Assembly: GCF_000427445.1 (NCBI RefSeq)
Contig: NZ_KE386496.1
Coordinates: 1,364,001-1,428,000, forward strand
Source of the DNA: Methylocapsa acidiphila B2
GTDB lineage: Bacteria > Pseudomonadota > Alphaproteobacteria > Rhizobiales > Beijerinckiaceae
DNA length: 64,000 nt
Reading direction: 5' to 3'
Below the pieces are notes generated by a model. That model searched no databases. It saw nothing but the letters and a program-made list of their open reading frames with translations, and was not told where the DNA came from. Each line of letters opens with the position of its first letter. The first letter of the stretch is position 1. Both the position numbers and the translations under genes were made by a program. Below are positions 46,417-55,342 of the stretch, piece after piece.

Positions 46417-47283
46417 ATGAACTGGATCGCCAACGTCGTCCCGCCCAAGGTGAGATCGCTGCTGCGCCGCGAGACGCCGGAAAACCTGTGGGTCAAATGC
46501 CCCGAAAGCGGCGAACTCGTCTTTCACAAGGATCTCGAGGCCAATCTCTTCGTCGTGCCCGGCTCCGGCTATCACATGCGGTTCGCGGCCAAGGCTCGGC
46601 TCGACAATCTTTTCGACGACGCGGCCTATGAAGAGATTGCGACGCCCGAAGTGCCGCTCGATCCGCTGAAGTTTCGCGACGTCAAGCGCTACACGGATCG
46701 GCTCAAGGAATATCGGGCGAAGACCGAGGCGCAGGATGCGGTCAAGCTCGCCTTCGGCAAGCTCGAAGGCATGAACCTCGTCGTCGCGGTGCAGGATTTC
46801 GACTTTCTCGGCGGCTCGCTCGGCATGGCGGCCGGCGAGGCCATCGTGACCGGCATGATGACCGCGATCGAGCGGCGGACTCCTTTCATCATTTTCACAG
46901 CGTCCGGCGGCGCGCGCATGCAGGAGGGCATTTTCTCCCTGATGCAAATGCCGCGCACGACGATCGCCGTGCAGCGTCTCCGCGCGGCGAAGCTTCCCTA
47001 TATCGTGGTTCTGACCAATCCGACGACCGGCGGCGTTACGGCCTCCTACGCCATGCTGGGCGACGTCCATGTCGCCGAACCCGGCGCGGTCATCGGCTTC
47101 GCTGGCGCGCGCGTGATCGAGCAGACCATTCGCGAGCGGCTGCCGGAAGGCTTTCAGCGCGCCGAATATCTTCAAGCGCATGGCATGATCGACATGGTCG
47201 TCCATCGCCATGACATGCGCGCCACGCTCGCGCGCCTTTGCGCGCTTCTGACGCAGACGCCGCCCGCCGCGCGAGCCGCATAA
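46417..47283 (+). CDS. accD: Acetyl-CoA carboxylase carboxyltransferase beta subunit
   Basis: Transfers the carboxyl group from biotin to acetyl-CoA in the AccA-AccD complex, the first step of fatty-acid synthesis; 288 residues. The carboxyltransferase core is intact ([51 protein letters not shown]). The N-terminal zinc ribbon is degenerate: Cys28 is kept, but the positions for the other three cysteines are Ser31, Val47 and Ser50. Rhizobial AccD proteins show a similar loss (from memory). Confidence 0.97.
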   Translation: MNWIANVVPPKVRSLLRRETPENLWVKCPESGELVFHKDLEANLFVVPGSGYHMRFAAKARLDNLFDDAAYEEIATPEVPLDPLKFRDVKRYTDRLKEYRAKTEAQDAVKLAFGKLEGMNLVVAVQDFDFLGGSLGMAAGEAIVTGMMTAIERRTPFIIFTASGGARMQEGIFSLMQMPRTTIAVQRLRAAKLPYIVVLTNPTTGGVTASYAMLGDVHVAEPGAVIGFAGARVIEQTIRERLPEGFQRAEYLQAHGMIDMVVHRHDMRATLARLCALLTQTPPAARAA

Positions 47284-47291
47284 GGCATGAT

Positions 47292-47316
47292 CCGAAAAAG
47301 CCGGCGGCTTTTTCGG
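47292..47316 (+). terminator. Hairpin after accD
   Basis: CCGAAAAAGCC (47292-47302) and GGCTTTTTCGG (47306-47316) form a perfect 11-bp stem with a 3-nt loop, 9 bp past the accD stop. The T-run is inside the stem, and no separate T tail follows. Similar GATCCGAAAAAG palindromes are scattered through Rhizobiales genomes, so it may be both a dispersed element and a transcription stop or mRNA 3' stabiliser. folC follows at 47418. Confidence 0.6.
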
Positions 47317-47417
47317 TCGGGACGTGCTCCACTCCTTTGACAGCAAGCGATTCCCTTTCGATCGGGCGCCGCGACCCGATCGGCAGGCGCTCCTAGGGCG
47401 ACGCGAACAAGGGCGCC

Positions 47418-48731
47418 ATGGATTCTCTGGACGAACTCCTCTCCAGCCTGTTCAAGCTGCACCGCAAATCGATCGAGCTGTCGCTCGGGCGAATTGAGCG
47501 CCTGCTCGCGGCCTTGGGTTCGCCGGAGCAGCGCCTGCCCCCGATCATTCATGTCGCCGGAACGAATGGCAAAGGCTCCACCATCGCCTTTATGCGCGCG
47601 ATTCTCGAAGCGGCGGGAAAGCGCGTTCACGTCTACACCTCGCCTCATCTGGTGCGCTTCCACGAGCGCATCCGGCTCGGAGCGGAAGGCGGCGGAACGC
47701 TCGTCGGCGACGCCGCGCTTCTGGCCGCGCTTCAAGCTTGCGAGAAAGCCAATCAAGGCCAACCGATCACCTTTTTCGAGGTGACGACCGCCGCCGCCTT
47801 CAAGCTCTTCAGCGAGGCGCCCGCCGATTATCTTCTGCTCGAGGTCGGCCTCGGCGGACGTTTCGACGCGACCAATGTCATTGCGCGGCCAAAAGCCTCC
47901 GTGATCACGCCGATCTCGATCGATCATCCCGAATTCTTGGGTTCGACTCCGGCGAAAATCGCCTTCGAGAAAGCTGGCGTCATCAAGCCCGGCGCGCCGG
48001 TGATCCTCGGCCCTCAGTCGGAGGAAGCCCTGACGGTGCTTCGGCGCGAGGCGGCGCGGCGCGGCGCGCCGCTCATCGCCGCCGGCGAAGATTACGCCCT
48101 GAGGGAGGAGCACGGCCGCCTGATTTTCGAGGATGAACGCGGCCTGCTCGACCTTCCCTTGCCTCGCCTGCTCGGGCGTCACCAGCATCAAAACGCGGCG
48201 ACCGCGCTCGCGGCCGTGCGCTGCGTCGAGCCGGATCTCGACCCTGGCGCTTTCGAGCGCGGCGTCGCCCAGGCCGAATGGCCGGCGCGGCTGCAAAATC
48301 TGGCGAGGGGCCATGCCGCGGCGCTCGCCCCGGAAGGCGCCGAGCTTTGGCTCGACGGCGGCCATAATGAGGACGCCGGACGCGCGCTCGCGCAAGCCAT
48401 GGCCGATTTCGAGGACCATTTGCAAAAGCCGCTGATCATCATTTGCGGCACGCTCGCGACCAAGGATACGGGCGGCTTCCTTCGCGCCTTTAAGGGCCTC
48501 GCTCAGGAAGTGCTCGCCGTTCCGGTCCATGCCGAACAGGCCAACGCCGCACGCGACGTCGCCGCCACGGCCGAAGGCGCAGGCATAAGGGCCGCCGCCT
48601 GCGAAAGCGTCGAATCCGCCCTGCGCTATCTTGCAGTGCGCGAATGGAAGATCCCTCCGCGCATCCTGATCGCCGGCAGCCTCTATCTCGCCGGAGAGGT
48701 ATTGGCGTTCAATGGGACGCCGCCGCAATAG
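47418..48731 (+). CDS. folC: Bifunctional dihydrofolate/folylpolyglutamate synthase
   Basis: Mur-ligase-family enzyme that adds glutamate to dihydropteroate and folates; 437 residues. The P-loop HVAGTNGKGSTIAFM lies at about 50. It is followed by VYTSPHLVRFHERI, LLLEVGLGGRFDATN, and in the C-terminal domain LWLDGGHNEDAGRAL. It follows accD in the order usual for alphaproteobacteria, and converges on the metallophosphoesterase gene 63 bp downstream. Confidence 0.96.
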   Translation: MDSLDELLSSLFKLHRKSIELSLGRIERLLAALGSPEQRLPPIIHVAGTNGKGSTIAFMRAILEAAGKRVHVYTSPHLVRFHERIRLGAEGGGTLVGDAALLAALQACEKANQGQPITFFEVTTAAAFKLFSEAPADYLLLEVGLGGRFDATNVIARPKASVITPISIDHPEFLGSTPAKIAFEKAGVIKPGAPVILGPQSEEALTVLRREAARRGAPLIAAGEDYALREEHGRLIFEDERGLLDLPLPRLLGRHQHQNAATALAAVRCVEPDLDPGAFERGVAQAEWPARLQNLARGHAAALAPEGAELWLDGGHNEDAGRALAQAMADFEDHLQKPLIIICGTLATKDTGGFLRAFKGLAQEVLAVPVHAEQANAARDVAATAEGAGIRAAACESVESALRYLAVREWKIPPRILIAGSLYLAGEVLAFNGTPPQ

Positions 48732-48794
48732 AGTGGGACTAGGCAGGCAGTCGCTCTTCTGCGCCCACCTGCTCATGCCGGGTTCAGTCCAAAC

Positions 48795-49973
48795 TCAACG
48801 GATGAGCTTGTTGGACTTGAATTGGAGCTGAAACAGGTCGGCCACGCGGGCCGGCGTTCCCGGAGAATCTTGCGGACGGCGGACGGCGTAGTAGCGCGCC
48901 GTGATCATATCGCCCTCGATTTCGACCCGCATGAATCCATGCGTGTCGTCGACATAGTTTTCGAGAACGACGCTTGGATCGTCGATTTGTCGAAATGGAG
49001 CGGTGACCTTCGCGCCCATGAATTTAGCCATGCTGTGCAAATGCCAGTAGCCGCCAGCGCCGGCGACGATGTATGTGTATTGCTGATCGTCAATCACGCG
49101 CGTGAAGCGTTGATAATTATGAACATGCGCTGAGAAGACTATGTCTGGATGCGCGCCGGAAGCTTGCACCGCTTCATCCAGAAGAGATTTCATCGCGACG
49201 CTTCCGCTATAATGGGAGTCCGCCGAAAAAACGGGGTGGTGCAGGCAGACGAACAAAGCCTTGCCCGTCTCTCGCGCAGCGTGTTTCAGTTCTCCTATGA
49301 GCCATTCCTTCTGATCCTCCCTGACGACGCCGCCCTCTGGAACACTCGTGTAGAGACCAATGAAATTGGCCTTGGGAGTCTGCAACGTCCAATAGGGATT
49401 GGGTTGAATCATCGCCTGGCGCGGCGCTTCTCCCGCTTCCGGAGTGATGACGCGCGTTTCCGAGCAGAAGTTTCGTCGCCATGCCGACAGACTCGGTTCG
49501 AGCGGCTGCCGCGTCTCCGGCGCCAGCATCGGATCTCCGTCGTGATTGCCAGGAATTGACAGGATCGGCGCAGGGCAAAATTCGTAAGGAAGGTAGAACT
49601 GCGGATAATATTCGCTTGTGGCGCCGTTGTAGTAAACGACATCGCCGAGATGGTAGAGGAACGCCACCTCTCCGCCAGACTGATTGCGCTCAGCGTCATC
49701 CTCCATCGCCGCGGAGACAATTTGTTGCGGCGCAGGATCTCTCACCCCGCCGGTATCGCCAGCAATGTGAAAAACCATTCTCTGGTCGAGTCCAGACGGG
49801 AGATGTCGGACGAGATCCTCCAATTTCGCCCGGTAGGGGGCGGATCCCGGTCCTAAGGGAAATTCCTGGTAGGCGCGGCCCGGATGCGTCGGGGCCTGCG
49901 TGAATCGCGGCGGACTTTGCGTGGGCCGAAGTCTACCGTCAGATCGAGCATGTCGGTGGGACTGGTTGGACAT
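48795..49973 (-). CDS. Calcineurin-like metallophosphoesterase
   Basis: A 392-residue enzyme with a two-metal phosphoesterase site. Motifs in order: FHIAGDTGG, LYHLGDVVYYNG, SIPGNHDGDP, CLHHPVFSADSH and SAHVHNYQRF. It resembles purple-acid-phosphatase-like members in the last motif. No signal peptide is seen, so it is predicted cytosolic. The ATG at 49973 follows AAGGAGG, fixing the start. Substrate unknown. It interrupts the usual folC-trxA neighbourhood together with queD-queE. Confidence 0.88.
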   Translation of the reverse strand: MSNQSHRHARSDGRLRPTQSPPRFTQAPTHPGRAYQEFPLGPGSAPYRAKLEDLVRHLPSGLDQRMVFHIAGDTGGVRDPAPQQIVSAAMEDDAERNQSGGEVAFLYHLGDVVYYNGATSEYYPQFYLPYEFCPAPILSIPGNHDGDPMLAPETRQPLEPSLSAWRRNFCSETRVITPEAGEAPRQAMIQPNPYWTLQTPKANFIGLYTSVPEGGVVREDQKEWLIGELKHAARETGKALFVCLHHPVFSADSHYSGSVAMKSLLDEAVQASGAHPDIVFSAHVHNYQRFTRVIDDQQYTYIVAGAGGYWHLHSMAKFMGAKVTAPFRQIDDPSVVLENYVDDTHGFMRVEIEGDMITARYYAVRRPQDSPGTPARVADLFQLQFKSNKLIR

Positions 49974-50139
49974 GGGCTTCCTCCTTCGCACTCTTTTGAC
50001 GCGCAGAGGAAGCTTGCCACGGAAGGCATGTCAGCAACATGACCGGGAACGTTGCATTTGAGAGGCGACGTAGTGTGTCGTCTGCGCGCCGCGCCGACCC
50101 GGAACAAGACCCTACGGGAGGGGTGAATGCAACCCGCGC

Positions 50140-50496
50140 TCAACGCCCTTCATATTCGGCGGAGCAATCCAATGTCTCGAAAACGACGACGCTAGTCAAT
50201 TGCGGCAGCGCCTTGCGGACCCTGTCCCAAATCCAAACGGCGATATTTTCCGCCGTAGGATTTTCGAGCCCGTCGATCTCATTCAAGTAATGGTGGTCGA
50301 GCCGGTCAAGCAATGGCTTGAACGCCGCCTCGACGTCGAAGAAGTCGACGACAAAGCCCGTGGTCGGATCGACCGAGCCTTCGAGCTTTAGCTCGACGCG
50401 ATAGGAATGGCCGTGCAACCGGCGGCACCGGTGTTCTTCCGGCACATTCGGGAGGCGATGAGCGGCCTCGAAGCGGAAGGCTTGCATGATTTTCAT
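50140..50496 (-). CDS. queD: 6-carboxy-5,6,7,8-tetrahydropterin synthase
   Basis: Second enzyme of queuosine (7-deazaguanine) synthesis, making carboxytetrahydropterin from dihydroneopterin triphosphate; 118 residues. Zinc ligands His13 (FEAAHRL), His28 and His30 (LHGHSY) and catalytic Cys24 are present, plus LDHHYLNE with its Asp-His pair. It lies 10 bp after queE, so the two are co-transcribed. queC and queF are not in the window. Confidence 0.95.
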   Translation of the reverse strand: MKIMQAFRFEAAHRLPNVPEEHRCRRLHGHSYRVELKLEGSVDPTTGFVVDFFDVEAAFKPLLDRLDHHYLNEIDGLENPTAENIAVWIWDRVRKALPQLTSVVVFETLDCSAEYEGR

Positions 50497-50506
50497 GAGG
50501 CGGTCT

Positions 50507-51142
50507 TCATTTCAATCCGATGATCTTGTGCGTCTGGAGGCTGAGCCGCCAGGGAGGATGAGCCAGGCAATAAGCGGCGGCTGCGGCCGTATTCTCGGCG
50601 CGTTCGGCGCCATCCATCGGCTGCAGCCAGAAATGCTCGAACGCGAGGCCGAAAAATGCGTCCGGGACGAGTCCCGGCTGCGGATAGACAAGCTTCAATT
50701 CCGACCCGCGCGTCGCCACCAAAGGCGCTCCCGCTTTCGGGCTGACGCAAATCCAGTCAAGGCCGGCTGGCGGGGCAATCGTCCCATTGGTCTCGACCGC
50801 AATCTCGAAGCCCCGCGCCTGCGCCGCTTCGATCAAGGGCGCGTCGAGTTGCAGCAGCGGCTCGCCTCCGGTGAAGACGATGAATCGATTCCTCGTCCCC
50901 GCACCCCAGGCGCGCTCGATCGCCTTGACAAGCGCCAATGCATCCGCGAAGGCCCCCCCGCCTTCGCCATCCATGCCGACGAAATCCGTGTCGCAAAAGC
51001 TGCAATCCGCCGCGGCGCGATCCTTCTCACGGCCGGACCAGAGATTGCAGCCGGAAAATCGGCAGAAAACGGCCGCGCGCCCGGCCTGGGCGCCCTCGCC
51101 TTGCAAAGTGAGGAAAATTTCCTTCACCCGATAATGTCCCAT
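50507..51142 (-). CDS. queE: 7-carboxy-7-deazaguanine synthase (radical SAM)
   Basis: Radical-SAM enzyme making the 7-deazaguanine ring from carboxytetrahydropterin, upstream of queuosine; 211 residues from this start. The cluster motif is a variant: after SGC, 14 residues intervene before CSFC (C-X14-C-X2-C), as in the structurally studied Burkholderia enzyme. TLQGEGAQAGR and the SAM-binding GGEPLLQ are also present. The ATG at 51142 has a GGTGAG site; an ATG at 51160 is possible. Its product partner queD follows. Confidence 0.93.
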   Translation of the reverse strand: MGHYRVKEIFLTLQGEGAQAGRAAVFCRFSGCNLWSGREKDRAAADCSFCDTDFVGMDGEGGGAFADALALVKAIERAWGAGTRNRFIVFTGGEPLLQLDAPLIEAAQARGFEIAVETNGTIAPPAGLDWICVSPKAGAPLVATRGSELKLVYPQPGLVPDAFFGLAFEHFWLQPMDGAERAENTAAAAAYCLAHPPWRLSLQTHKIIGLK

Positions 51143-51325
51143 ACGCTCACCACGAAACATGCCGCCACGTAGATTGGCGGACCGTCGCTCCTTTGCGTGC
51201 GAATTCGAAAAATAGGAAGCAGGTCAGGATCGAGCATGTCGATCACGCTTTTTGAAAACATGCTCCAAATTCACGATGCTTTGGACGTAAACGCCTAAAA
51301 GGCTCGTGATCGACTTTTGAACATG

Positions 51326-51377
51326 AGAGCGGGATTGGCGCGCGAAAAACCGGAATCAACTTCTTCGCATCCCGCTC
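51326..51377. repeat. Inverted repeat AGAGCGGGAT / ATCCCGCTC
   Basis: AGAGCGGGAT (51326-51335) pairs with ATCCCGCTCT (51369-51378) across about 33 nt. The right arm belongs to CATCCCGCTCTAG, a 13-mer found again exactly at 46365-46377, upstream of accD. It lies between queE and the trxA terminator and looks like a dispersed intergenic element. Confidence 0.55.
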
Positions 51378-51381
51378 TAGC

Positions 51382-51410
51382 AAAAAGGACCTCTCGCGAG
51401 GTCCTTTCTT
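51382..51410 (-). terminator. Intrinsic terminator of trxA
   Basis: On the minus strand GGACCTC and GAGGTCC (51404-51398 and 51393-51387) form a stem with a 4-nt loop, followed by TTTTT (51386-51382). This is a textbook rho-independent terminator 23 bp past the trxA stop. A T-rich run on the other side would also let it work, less strongly, on the plus strand. Confidence 0.85.
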
Positions 51411-51432
51411 TAAGCCGGCGACCCGAGATGCC

Positions 51433-51753
51433 TCAGATGGCGTCGGTGATCCATTTCTTCAGCTCGCCTTTTGGCGCGGCCCCGATCTTGGTCGACGCCT
51501 GCTTGCCGCCCTTGAACAGCATGAGCGTGGGAATGGTGCGAATGCCATAGGCGCCGGCGACGCCCGGATTCTCGTCGACATTGAGCTTGGCGATCGTGAC
51601 CTGCCCTTGCAGCTCTTCGGCGATTTCTTCGAGCGCCGGACCGATCATCTTGCACGGGCCGCACCATTCAGCCCAGAAATCGACCACGACCGGCACGCTC
51701 GATCCGACCACATCGGCTTTGAAATTGGCGTCTGTGACTTTGACGGTGGACAT
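51433..51753 (-). CDS. trxA: Thioredoxin 1
   Basis: A 106-residue cytosolic thiol-disulfide reductase. The active site WCGPCK has Cys31 and Cys34, with the cis-proline loop [11 protein letters not shown]. The start MSTVKVTD matches the family; 14 extra upstream codons are non-conserved. It follows addA by 79 bp, the normal alphaproteobacterial order addB-addA-trxA. A strong intrinsic terminator ends the transcript. Confidence 0.97.
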   Translation of the reverse strand: MSTVKVTDANFKADVVGSSVPVVVDFWAEWCGPCKMIGPALEEIAEELQGQVTIAKLNVDENPGVAGAYGIRTIPTLMLFKGGKQASTKIGAAPKGELKKWITDAI

Positions 51754-51832
51754 AAACGTAGCTCGCAATTCCAAGGGCGGGAGAATACCCACCATGTTTC
51801 GCCTTGCAACCTAAGAACGCCGCCCTTCGGCG

Positions 51833-54800
51833 TCAAGCCATGCGCGGCGCGCCCGCCCGCCGGCTTTGCGCCGCGAGAGACGCCAGCGCCGCGTCGAGAT
51901 CGCGATCGTCCAGCGCAACGACTCGCGGGCCGGCCGTCCAGATGAGCAGCATCCGCATGGGCTTGCCCGGCCAGAGCGGCGCCAGGACAGCGCGATAGAG
52001 CGCCATCTGCGCCAGATAGCCGGCCGGCGTCTCGCCGGAGGCGCAGGGCGCGCCGGTCTTGAAATCCACGACGAGCAACGCGCGCTCCGTCTCGGCGATT
52101 CGATCGACTTGCCCCACCACGTCGACGTCAAGGCCCGGCGCGAGCGTCGCTCGGCCGGCGATCGCGACTTCGGCCCTGGAGCTCGGCCCGAAGAGGGGGC
52201 CAAGGTCCGCCGCCTCGATCACGTCCAAAGCCGTGGCGGCGATCTCCTCCCGCGCGCCCTCGTCGAGATCGTCGGCGCGCGCGGCGAGAAAAGCGCGCGC
52301 CGCTTTGCGTCTTTTCTCCGCCGCGACGTCCGGCAAATATTGCAGGAGGACATGCATTAGCGAGCCGCGGCGCAAGATGTGGCTGCGCCCCGGCCTCAAT
52401 CGGGCCGCGCCCAGGCGATCCGCGGCGGCGAGCGCGCTCGAAGGACGGATCGGCGCCGGCGCCTCGGGCTCGGGGGAGACCGCGCGCCAAAGCCAGTCCG
52501 GCGCTTCCCGCACGGCTTCACCCGGCGCAGCGGCCGCGGGCTCTTCGCCAGCCGCCGCTGCGACGCCCGTCACCCGCCGCAAGATCGTTTCCTCCGCGCT
52601 CCAGAAGGCCGGAGCGGCCTCGAAATCATCGGAATTCGCGAAAGCAGCTTCGATCATCGCGCCCCAGGAGATGAGGCTCGGCTTGGTCGCGCCATGAAAG
52701 CCGGCGATGTAGAGCCGCTCCTCGGCGCGGGTCAAAGCGACATAGAAAAGCCGCCGATATTCGTCGGCGGCTGCTTCCCGCCCAGCCTCCCTGGCGGCCG
52801 CGACCGCCGGGCAATCGGCGTCTTTGCGCGGCGACCAGGCGAGGACCCTCCCCTCCGCACCTCCTGCATCTAGGCCAAAGAGCCGAGCGTCGTGACGCGG
52901 CGAGGGCGCGCTGCAGATGTCCGGCAGAAACACGATCTTGGCTTCGAGCCCCTTGGCTGCATGAACCGTCATCACGCGCACGACGTCGAGGCCCGCCTCC
53001 ATATCGCGCCGGATCGAGCAATCCATAGCCTCGAGATCGTCGAGAAAGGCCACGAGCGAGGGCGCGGCCTCACTGTCCTGGTCGAGGGCGAGGCGCAGAA
53101 ATTCGTCGATCGCGTCGCCGGCCTCGGGGCCGAGCCTTCCCTCCAGCGCGCGCCTACCGCCTTCTTCTCCGAGCAGAGACGAATAAAACGCGAAGGGGCT
53201 CAAAGCCGCCCGGTCGCGCCAGCGCGCGAGCCTGGCGACGGCCGCGATATGGGCCGGCGCAGAAGAGGCCGCGAGCGCCTCGGAGAGGCTGCCGACCCGC
53301 CCCGGCGCGATCGCCAGCAGGTCGTCGTCGTCGAGGCCGATCAAGGGCGATTTCAAGACGCAGGCGAGCGTGAGATCGTCTTCCGGTCGGAGCGCGGCGC
53401 GCCCGGCGGCGATGAGATCCAGCACCGCGATATGCTCGGCAAGCTCTAGACGATCGGCGCCCGCGACCGGAATCGCGCTTTGCTTCAAAGCGCGAATGAC
53501 CGCCTCAAAGAAAGCGTCGCGCTTACGGACCAAGATCATGACGTCGCCCGCCCGCACCGGACGCGGCCGGCCCGTTTCCGAGTCATGCACGGTTTCGCTC
53601 GAACCTTCGGCGATGAGCCGCGCGATCTTTTGCGCGATGCGCTCCGCGACGACGCCGGCCGGATCGCGCGCGTCCAAAAGATCGAGCGGCAGCCTCCAGT
53701 CGCGCCGCTCTTCGCTCGTTTGAGCGCCGACGAGCGGCCAGATCTCGACAAGCCCCGGAAGGCTCTCCTTCAGCGCCTCATGAGGCATCCAGACGTCGTC
53801 ATCGGCGACGAGCCCGCGACGATGCGCGCCATGCTCGAAAATCCGATCAACCGCCGAGAGCACGCCGGGCGTCGAGCGAAACGACTGGCTGAGCCGAACA
53901 TGAGCGAAGGGCTCGGCGCCGGCGCCGAATTTCCGCTCGAATTTTCGCCGCATGCCGCCGAACATGTCCGGCGCTGCGCCTTGGAAAGAGAAAATCGATT
54001 GCTTCTCGTCGCCGACGGCGAAAAAAGTGCGCGGCGCTCCGCCTCTTCCATCGCCAACCGCGAAATCGCCCGTAAGATCTTCGAGAATTCTCCATTGGGC
54101 CGCGCTCGTGTCCTGCGCTTCGTCGAGGAGAATATGCTCGATTCCGGCGTCGAGCTTGTAGAGCACCCAACGCGCGTCGGAGCGTTCCAGAAGGGCCGAG
54201 GTCTTGGCGATGAGATCGTCGAAGTCGAGGAGACCGCGCGCAGCTTTCATCGTTTCGTAGCGGGAAAGTATGGCGTCGACCAAGACTGTGAGCGCCAAGC
54301 TGCGCTCGAGCGTCGCCGCGGCTTTGCGCAGGGCGCGAAGCCTGTCGAGGCGCTCTTGCTCCGCGTAGAGACATTCCGCGATTTCCGGCCGCTCGCCGGC
54401 GAGGCCTTTGGTCAACAAGCTCTTGGTCTTGTCGCCGGCTCCCTTCTCGTTGAAGAAGATCGCCAGATAAAGGGAGAGACAGGTTCGCAGATCGGCATCG
54501 GCACGGCTCCGACGTAACAGCAAGGCCGCCTCATGAAACAGCCTCGCACGCTCCTGATCCAATTTCTTGCCGCTCTCGAGAAAAGCCGCGATCTCGCTCC
54601 ATCGCGTCGGCGCTAGGCCCTCCTCGATCATCTCGTGCTCGATGCCGGAGACGCTTTGGCCCGGCTCGACGCCGAGAGCTTTGCGCAGAGCGTGTCCGGG
54701 GTCGCCCCACGCACCGGCTTTGAAGTCGGCGCGCCGCGCTAAGGCCTCCCGCAGCAGATCCTGAAAATCCGCCGCGCCGCATTCATCCGAAACGCGCGCG

Positions 54801-55342
54801 AGGCTCGCGCCGAGGCCGCTTTGATCGTTCTTCACTTCGACGAGAATCTCGCGGCGCGCGCGCGAAAGCAGCTCGGCCTGGCGCGCGTCGTCGACGACCT
54901 CGAACCGCGAAGGAACATTCGCCTCGAAAGGAAACAGATGAAGCAGCCTTTCGCAGAAGGCGTGGATGGTCTGGATCTTCAATCCGCCGGGCGTCTCCAC
55001 CGCACGGGCGAAGAGCCGCCGCGCCGCGCTCAAATCGCTCTCTTGAGGCGAAGGCGCGCCGGTCGCGATGATCGCCTCGCGCAAGGCCGCATCGGAAAGC
55101 CCCGTCCAGCCAGCGAGCCGTTCGAACACCCGGCCGGCCATATTGGCCGCCGCCGCCTTGGTGTAGGTGAGGCAGAGAATCTTGGCCGGGGGGGCACCTT
55201 GCAGAAGCAGGCGCATGACGCGCTGCGTCAGCACATGGGTCTTGCCCGATCCCGCATGAGCCGAAACCCAGACCGAGCCGGCGGGGTTCGAGGCCTCATG
55301 CTGGCGCTTGAGCGTGTGCGGAGGAATTCGCGAAAGCGCCAT
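51833..55342 (-). CDS. addA: Double-strand break repair helicase-nuclease AddA
   Basis: UvrD-type helicase plus RecB-type nuclease of the AddAB complex, which processes DNA ends for RecA recombination; 1169 residues. Walker A AHAGSGKT is at 28-35, Walker B LLDEAQDT is in the middle of the N-terminal half. Helicase motifs FFAVGDEKQSIFSFQGA and late MTVHAAKGLEAKIVFLPD follow. The C-terminal nuclease site LLVVDFKTGAP lies near 1090. The ATG overlaps the addB stop (TGATG); upstream in-frame codons are rejected because they lie inside addB. Confidence 0.96.
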   Translation of the reverse strand: MALSRIPPHTLKRQHEASNPAGSVWVSAHAGSGKTHVLTQRVMRLLLQGAPPAKILCLTYTKAAAANMAGRVFERLAGWTGLSDAALREAIIATGAPSPQESDLSAARRLFARAVETPGGLKIQTIHAFCERLLHLFPFEANVPSRFEVVDDARQAELLSRARREILVEVKNDQSGLGASLARVSDECGAADFQDLLREALARRADFKAGAWGDPGHALRKALGVEPGQSVSGIEHEMIEEGLAPTRWSEIAAFLESGKKLDQERARLFHEAALLLRRSRADADLRTCLSLYLAIFFNEKGAGDKTKSLLTKGLAGERPEIAECLYAEQERLDRLRALRKAAATLERSLALTVLVDAILSRYETMKAARGLLDFDDLIAKTSALLERSDARWVLYKLDAGIEHILLDEAQDTSAAQWRILEDLTGDFAVGDGRGGAPRTFFAVGDEKQSIFSFQGAAPDMFGGMRRKFERKFGAGAEPFAHVRLSQSFRSTPGVLSAVDRIFEHGAHRRGLVADDDVWMPHEALKESLPGLVEIWPLVGAQTSEERRDWRLPLDLLDARDPAGVVAERIAQKIARLIAEGSSETVHDSETGRPRPVRAGDVMILVRKRDAFFEAVIRALKQSAIPVAGADRLELAEHIAVLDLIAAGRAALRPEDDLTLACVLKSPLIGLDDDDLLAIAPGRVGSLSEALAASSAPAHIAAVARLARWRDRAALSPFAFYSSLLGEEGGRRALEGRLGPEAGDAIDEFLRLALDQDSEAAPSLVAFLDDLEAMDCSIRRDMEAGLDVVRVMTVHAAKGLEAKIVFLPDICSAPSPRHDARLFGLDAGGAEGRVLAWSPRKDADCPAVAAAREAGREAAADEYRRLFYVALTRAEERLYIAGFHGATKPSLISWGAMIEAAFANSDDFEAAPAFWSAEETILRRVTGVAAAAGEEPAAAAPGEAVREAPDWLWRAVSPEPEAPAPIRPSSALAAADRLGAARLRPGRSHILRRGSLMHVLLQYLPDVAAEKRRKAARAFLAARADDLDEGAREEIAATALDVIEAADLGPLFGPSSRAEVAIAGRATLAPGLDVDVVGQVDRIAETERALLVVDFKTGAPCASGETPAGYLAQMALYRAVLAPLWPGKPMRMLLIWTAGPRVVALDDRDLDAALASLAAQSRRAGAPRMA

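Noticed and set aside
47172-48776. Long minus-strand frame opposite folC
   Set aside because: Antisense shadow with low-complexity composition.
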